DNA of 8,873 bases from Caryophanales bacterium (lineage in GTDB: Bacteria > Bacillota > Bacilli > Alicyclobacillales > SLC66), in contig DAIELO010000035.1 of the NCBI GenBank assembly GCA_027341705.1, positions 1 through 8,873 of the forward strand, in the 5' to 3' direction. The notes under the pieces are model-generated. The model saw nothing but the letters and a program-made list of their open reading frames with translations, was not told the DNA's origin and did not search any database. Made by a program: the position numbers and the translations under genes. Shown here in pieces: positions 7,278 through 8,873 of this stretch (within the stretch, counting starts at the first letter, position 1; every line of letters begins with the position of its first letter).

Positions 7278-8297
7278 TTACATATACGCCCTGTGATACG
7301 ATTCAGGCACTTGTGGAGATAGGCCAAGTGCCTGCGCCGCCGCATGAGCCCAGTGCTTGTCTCGCAAAAAACCTCTTCCAATAACCACCATATCCGCTTT
7401 TTGGCTTTGAATCACATGCTCTGCCAGTTGTGGGTGATCAAGCATACCCACTGCCATGACAGGCACGTCCACCGCCGCCTTGATCACTTGCGCAAATGGC
7501 AATTGATACCCGGGATACACTGGCGGGGCCACCGGGAGGTTTCCTCCTGAGCTTACATCGATCGCGGCGATCCCCGCTTGCACCATTTGTTTGCAAAAAT
7601 TCACTACTTCATCTAAAGAATAACCTTGTGGATGATACTCGCTAGCAGAAATGCGAACCGTGACAGGAATTTTACCATCTACCACAGCCACCACACGTTG
7701 GATCACATCTAATACAAACCGCATGCGTCCCTCTGGTGTCACCCCATCTTCATCGGTGCGCAAATTGGAAAGGGGTGATAAAAATTCATGCAACAAGTAA
7801 CCGTGAGCGGCATGAACCTCCACCACATCAAACCCTGCAGTCAGCGCGCGTTTTGCAGCATGCTCAAAAGCCGTTATCACTTCTTGCATTTGTGCTTTCG
7901 TCATTGCCGTTGGAATCGGAAAATTGTCGCTAAAAGCAACAGCAGAAGGCGCAATCGCAGATGCTGGAGTAATCGCTTTGCGACCCGCATGAGCGAGTTG
8001 AATCCCCATTTTCGCACCCTGTTGATGATTGAACTCGACTAACTTGCGCAGTGGGGCGACGTGACGATCATCGTAAATGCCTAGGTCATGCACTGAGATT
8101 CGCCCACGCGCTTCCACTGCGGTTGCCTCTGTCATGACAAGCGCAGGTCCTCCTAGAGCAAATGAACCATAATGCACCGTATGCCAATCAGTCGCCACCG
8201 CATCTTCTCCAGCCATATATTGACACATTGGAGAAACCATGATGCGATTTTTCAAATGTAAATTTTTAATTTCTAAAACATCAAATAGACCGGGCAA
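7278..8297 (-). CDS. namA: NADPH-dependent flavin oxidoreductase of the YqjM/NamA (Old Yellow Enzyme) class
   Basis: FMN-dependent TIM-barrel ene-reductase that reduces activated C=C bonds of electrophilic enones and related toxic compounds; cytoplasmic. The 339 residues match YqjM in length. The N-terminus has SPMCQY with C25 and Y27, equivalent to the FMN-tuning Cys and substrate Tyr of YqjM. The substrate-anion pair is H162 and H165 in VHAAHGYLLHEF, with Y167 just after. The phosphate-binding end is visible as SSGG and VIGRGFLRD. R337 near the C-terminus (YHRAYM) corresponds to the arginine finger that YqjM-class enzymes insert into the partner subunit. The start is TTG (8295-8297) with GAGGAG seven bases upstream. 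It is followed by bshC, and a half-site cluster lies just upstream. The in vivo substrate is unknown, so the symbol rests on class similarity. Confidence 0.9.
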   Translation of the reverse strand: MPGLFDVLEIKNLHLKNRIMVSPMCQYMAGEDAVATDWHTVHYGSFALGGPALVMTEATAVEARGRISVHDLGIYDDRHVAPLRKLVEFNHQQGAKMGIQLAHAGRKAITPASAIAPSAVAFSDNFPIPTAMTKAQMQEVITAFEHAAKRALTAGFDVVEVHAAHGYLLHEFLSPLSNLRTDEDGVTPEGRMRFVLDVIQRVVAVVDGKIPVTVRISASEYHPQGYSLDEVVNFCKQMVQAGIAAIDVSSGGNLPVAPPVYPGYQLPFAQVIKAAVDVPVMAVGMLDHPQLAEHVIQSQKADMVVIGRGFLRDKHWAHAAAQALGLSPQVPESYHRAYM

Positions 8298-8330
8298 AGT
8301 AAGACTCCTCTCTCTCGGCTTTTAAGATAA

Positions 8331-8359
8331 AGATAACGCTATTCACTTTAAAAAGTAAA
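8331..8359 (-). promoter_or_regulatory. Candidate sigma-A promoter for the OYE-bshC unit
   Basis: On the minus strand TTTACT (8354-8359) and TTATCT (8331-8336) are separated by 17 bases. Both deviate from TTGACA and TATAAT, but spacing and position fit, placing the transcript start near 8324, ahead of the GAGGAG ribosome site. It lies in the 75-base gap after the ComFB-like gene, which has no terminator, so transcription could also read in from upstream. Confidence 0.3.
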
Positions 8360-8371
8360 GTTTCTCACTTT
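8343..8371 (-). repeat. Cluster of ACTTT/AAAGT half-sites upstream of the OYE gene
   Basis: A perfect palindrome, ACTTT-AA-AAAGT, lies at 8345-8356, followed by a second inverted pair, AAAGT (8357-8361) and ACTTT (8367-8371). The longer word TCACTTT recurs at 8343-8349 and 8365-8371, exactly 22 bases apart, or about two helical turns. The first palindrome overlaps the candidate -35 and spacer, where a repressor would bind. The sequence is AT-rich, so chance cannot be excluded, and no regulator gene is visible in the window. Confidence 0.4.
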
Positions 8372-8372
8372 T

Positions 8373-8642
8373 CTAATTGTTGCGATGGTGTTGATTCTTT
8401 TTTACAATTTCCGCTGCAACCGTCATTTCGTGAAGAATGTCAATTTTTAATTGATCAGCCATTAGCTTGGCTTTGATAAATGCTTCGCCCGTTTGTGACG
8501 CACTGTATTGAGGGGTTAGCTGATTAAGTGTGATGGCCATGATGTCGTTCTTGCACTGATCACAGGTACAACCATCATAACCCGTCGCAAAATACTCATC
8601 TAAAGCTGAACGAACTTCACTTTCCAATACATTAACTACCAT
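8373..8642 (-). CDS. ComFB-family small protein
   Basis: An 89-residue cytoplasmic protein with the ComFB signature: a helical N-terminus MVVNVLESEVRSALDEYF, then C25-T-C27-D-Q-C30, then NDIMAITLNQLTPQY (32-46). Family members carry a CxCxxC-like cysteine set followed by D-I-x-A-L-x-L-N-x-L-x-P-x-Y, so the fit is good. B. subtilis comFB lies in the comF competence operon; here the gene stands alone and no other competence gene is visible. Recent reports describe ComFB proteins as cyclic dinucleotide receptors, from established knowledge rather than from this sequence. I chose the ATG at 8640-8642, preceded by GGAGG seven bases upstream, over an upstream in-frame ATG at 8690 with no ribosome site. 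The Cys set could bind zinc. Its role in this organism is not determined. Confidence 0.8.
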   Translation of the reverse strand: MVVNVLESEVRSALDEYFATGYDGCTCDQCKNDIMAITLNQLTPQYSASQTGEAFIKAKLMADQLKIDILHEMTVAAEIVKKNQHHRNN

Positions 8643-8670
8643 GGCGGCCCCTCCGCTCGAATGCAATTTC

Positions 8671-8708
8671 CTGCAAGCAACGTAACACACTTAGATGCAG
8701 CAAGCAAC
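8671..8708. repeat. Short direct repeat GCAAGCAAC, 27-bp period
   Basis: GCAAGCAAC occurs at 8673-8681 and 8700-8708, and the two copies share one more base at the C two positions upstream (c-n-GCAAGCAAC). On the minus strand the copies overlap the candidate -10 and -35 of the ComFB-like gene. It may be a regulator site or chance. Confidence 0.3.
8679..8707 (-). promoter_or_regulatory. Candidate promoter for the ComFB-like gene
   Basis: On the minus strand TTGCTT (8702-8707) and TACGTT (8679-8684) are 17 bases apart. The -35 is fair and the -10 is poor. A start near 8672 would give a leader of about 30 bases to the ATG. Confidence 0.25.
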
Positions 8709-8750
8709 TATCTACCCATAATACTGGACAAACAACAGGAGATGGAAGCA

Positions 8751-8759
8751 TGGGATAAT
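8751..8759 (+). promoter_or_regulatory. Candidate extended -10 promoter for the right-edge gene
   Basis: TGGGATAAT matches an extended -10 (TGn followed by GATAAT, five of six bases of TATAAT). No good -35 lies 17 bases upstream, which extended -10 promoters can tolerate. A start near 8766 would give a leader of about 41 bases to the ATG at 8807. Confidence 0.35.
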
Positions 8760-8806
8760 CCTTTCTTGCACACAATAGGGGCATAGTAAAGGAAGGGGCG
8801 ACGAGA

Positions 8807-8873
8807 ATGAAGTATAGCACTTGGCAAGGAATGCTCATTGGCATTGGATTAGGACTTGCTGGAGGCGCATATT
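8807..8873 (+). CDS. Unrecognised small-residue-rich N-terminus (3' end cut by window edge)
   Basis: Only 22 codons are visible: MKYSTWQGMLIGIGLGLAGGAY. The ATG at 8807-8809 has GGAAGGGG eight bases upstream, which makes a real start likely. The stretch from residue 8 on is glycine-rich and hydrophobic (G-x-x-x-G spacing), so it may be a membrane segment or a YtxH-like small envelope protein, but too little is present to assign a family. It is the only plus-strand gene and points away from all others. Confidence 0.5.
   Translation, partial: MKYSTWQGMLIGIGLGLAGGAY

Larger units (their letters stand above)
8643..8806. other. 164-base divergent intergenic region
   Basis: Separates the ComFB-like gene (minus) from the right-edge gene (plus). 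It holds one candidate promoter for each side, listed separately, and an imperfect 11-base direct repeat. I see no hairpin terminator, RNA gene or riboswitch-like structure. Confidence 0.6.

Noticed and set aside
8343..8375. Terminator after the ComFB-like gene
   Set aside because: The inverted repeats there are AT-rich with no strong stem and no following T tract on the minus strand, so a protein-binding site is the better reading.
8643..8690. Longer N-terminus for the ComFB-like protein starting at 8690
   Set aside because: The added 16 residues do not match the family and the 8690 ATG has no ribosome site, whereas the ATG at 8642 has GGAGG at good spacing.
8782..8788. CATAGTA resembling a sigma-G or sigma-K -10 box
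   Set aside because: It would place the transcript start within or after the ribosome site, and no matching -35 is present.

Overview
The window looks like a low-to-middle GC, endospore-forming Bacillota chromosome. A sporulation penicillin-binding protein (SpoVD), a bacillithiol enzyme (BshC) and the order bshC-mraZ-rsmH-ftsL-pbpB-spoVD, which matches the Bacillus subtilis dcw locus as I know it, all point that way. Several protein features would fit an Alicyclobacillus-like lineage, but that is a guess and no species can be named from the sequence alone.

Layout: every complete gene lies on the minus strand, so the window reads in biological order from right to left. At the right edge a fragment of an unrecognised gene (8807 onward) points right. 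A short ComFB-family gene (8373-8642) starts divergently from it. Then come an Old Yellow Enzyme of the YqjM/NamA class (7278-8297) and bshC (5604-7238), 39 bases apart. A strong hairpin terminator (5542-5583) closes this group. The division and cell wall (dcw) cluster follows: an intergenic region with three 10-bp-spaced MraZ-type boxes, then mraZ, rsmH, ftsL and pbpB, packed with short gaps or a 4-base overlap. After a 73-base gap comes spoVD, which runs off the left edge before its KTG motif. murE would be the expected next gene outside the window.

How the genes work together: MraZ is the autoregulator of the cluster and RsmH methylates 16S rRNA. FtsL and the class B PBP (PBP2B) are septal peptidoglycan machinery, and SpoVD makes spore cortex peptidoglycan. 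The upstream pair, OYE and BshC, belongs to electrophile and thiol-redox metabolism. SpoVD keeps the two active-site cysteines that make its B. subtilis counterpart redox controlled.

This is mostly a conserved housekeeping region. I see no mobile element, CRISPR array, tRNA, rRNA or clearly new system. The points most worth a second look are regulatory: the MraZ operator, a cluster of AAAGT/ACTTT half-sites in front of the OYE gene, and the placement of a lone ComFB-like gene beside the redox genes.
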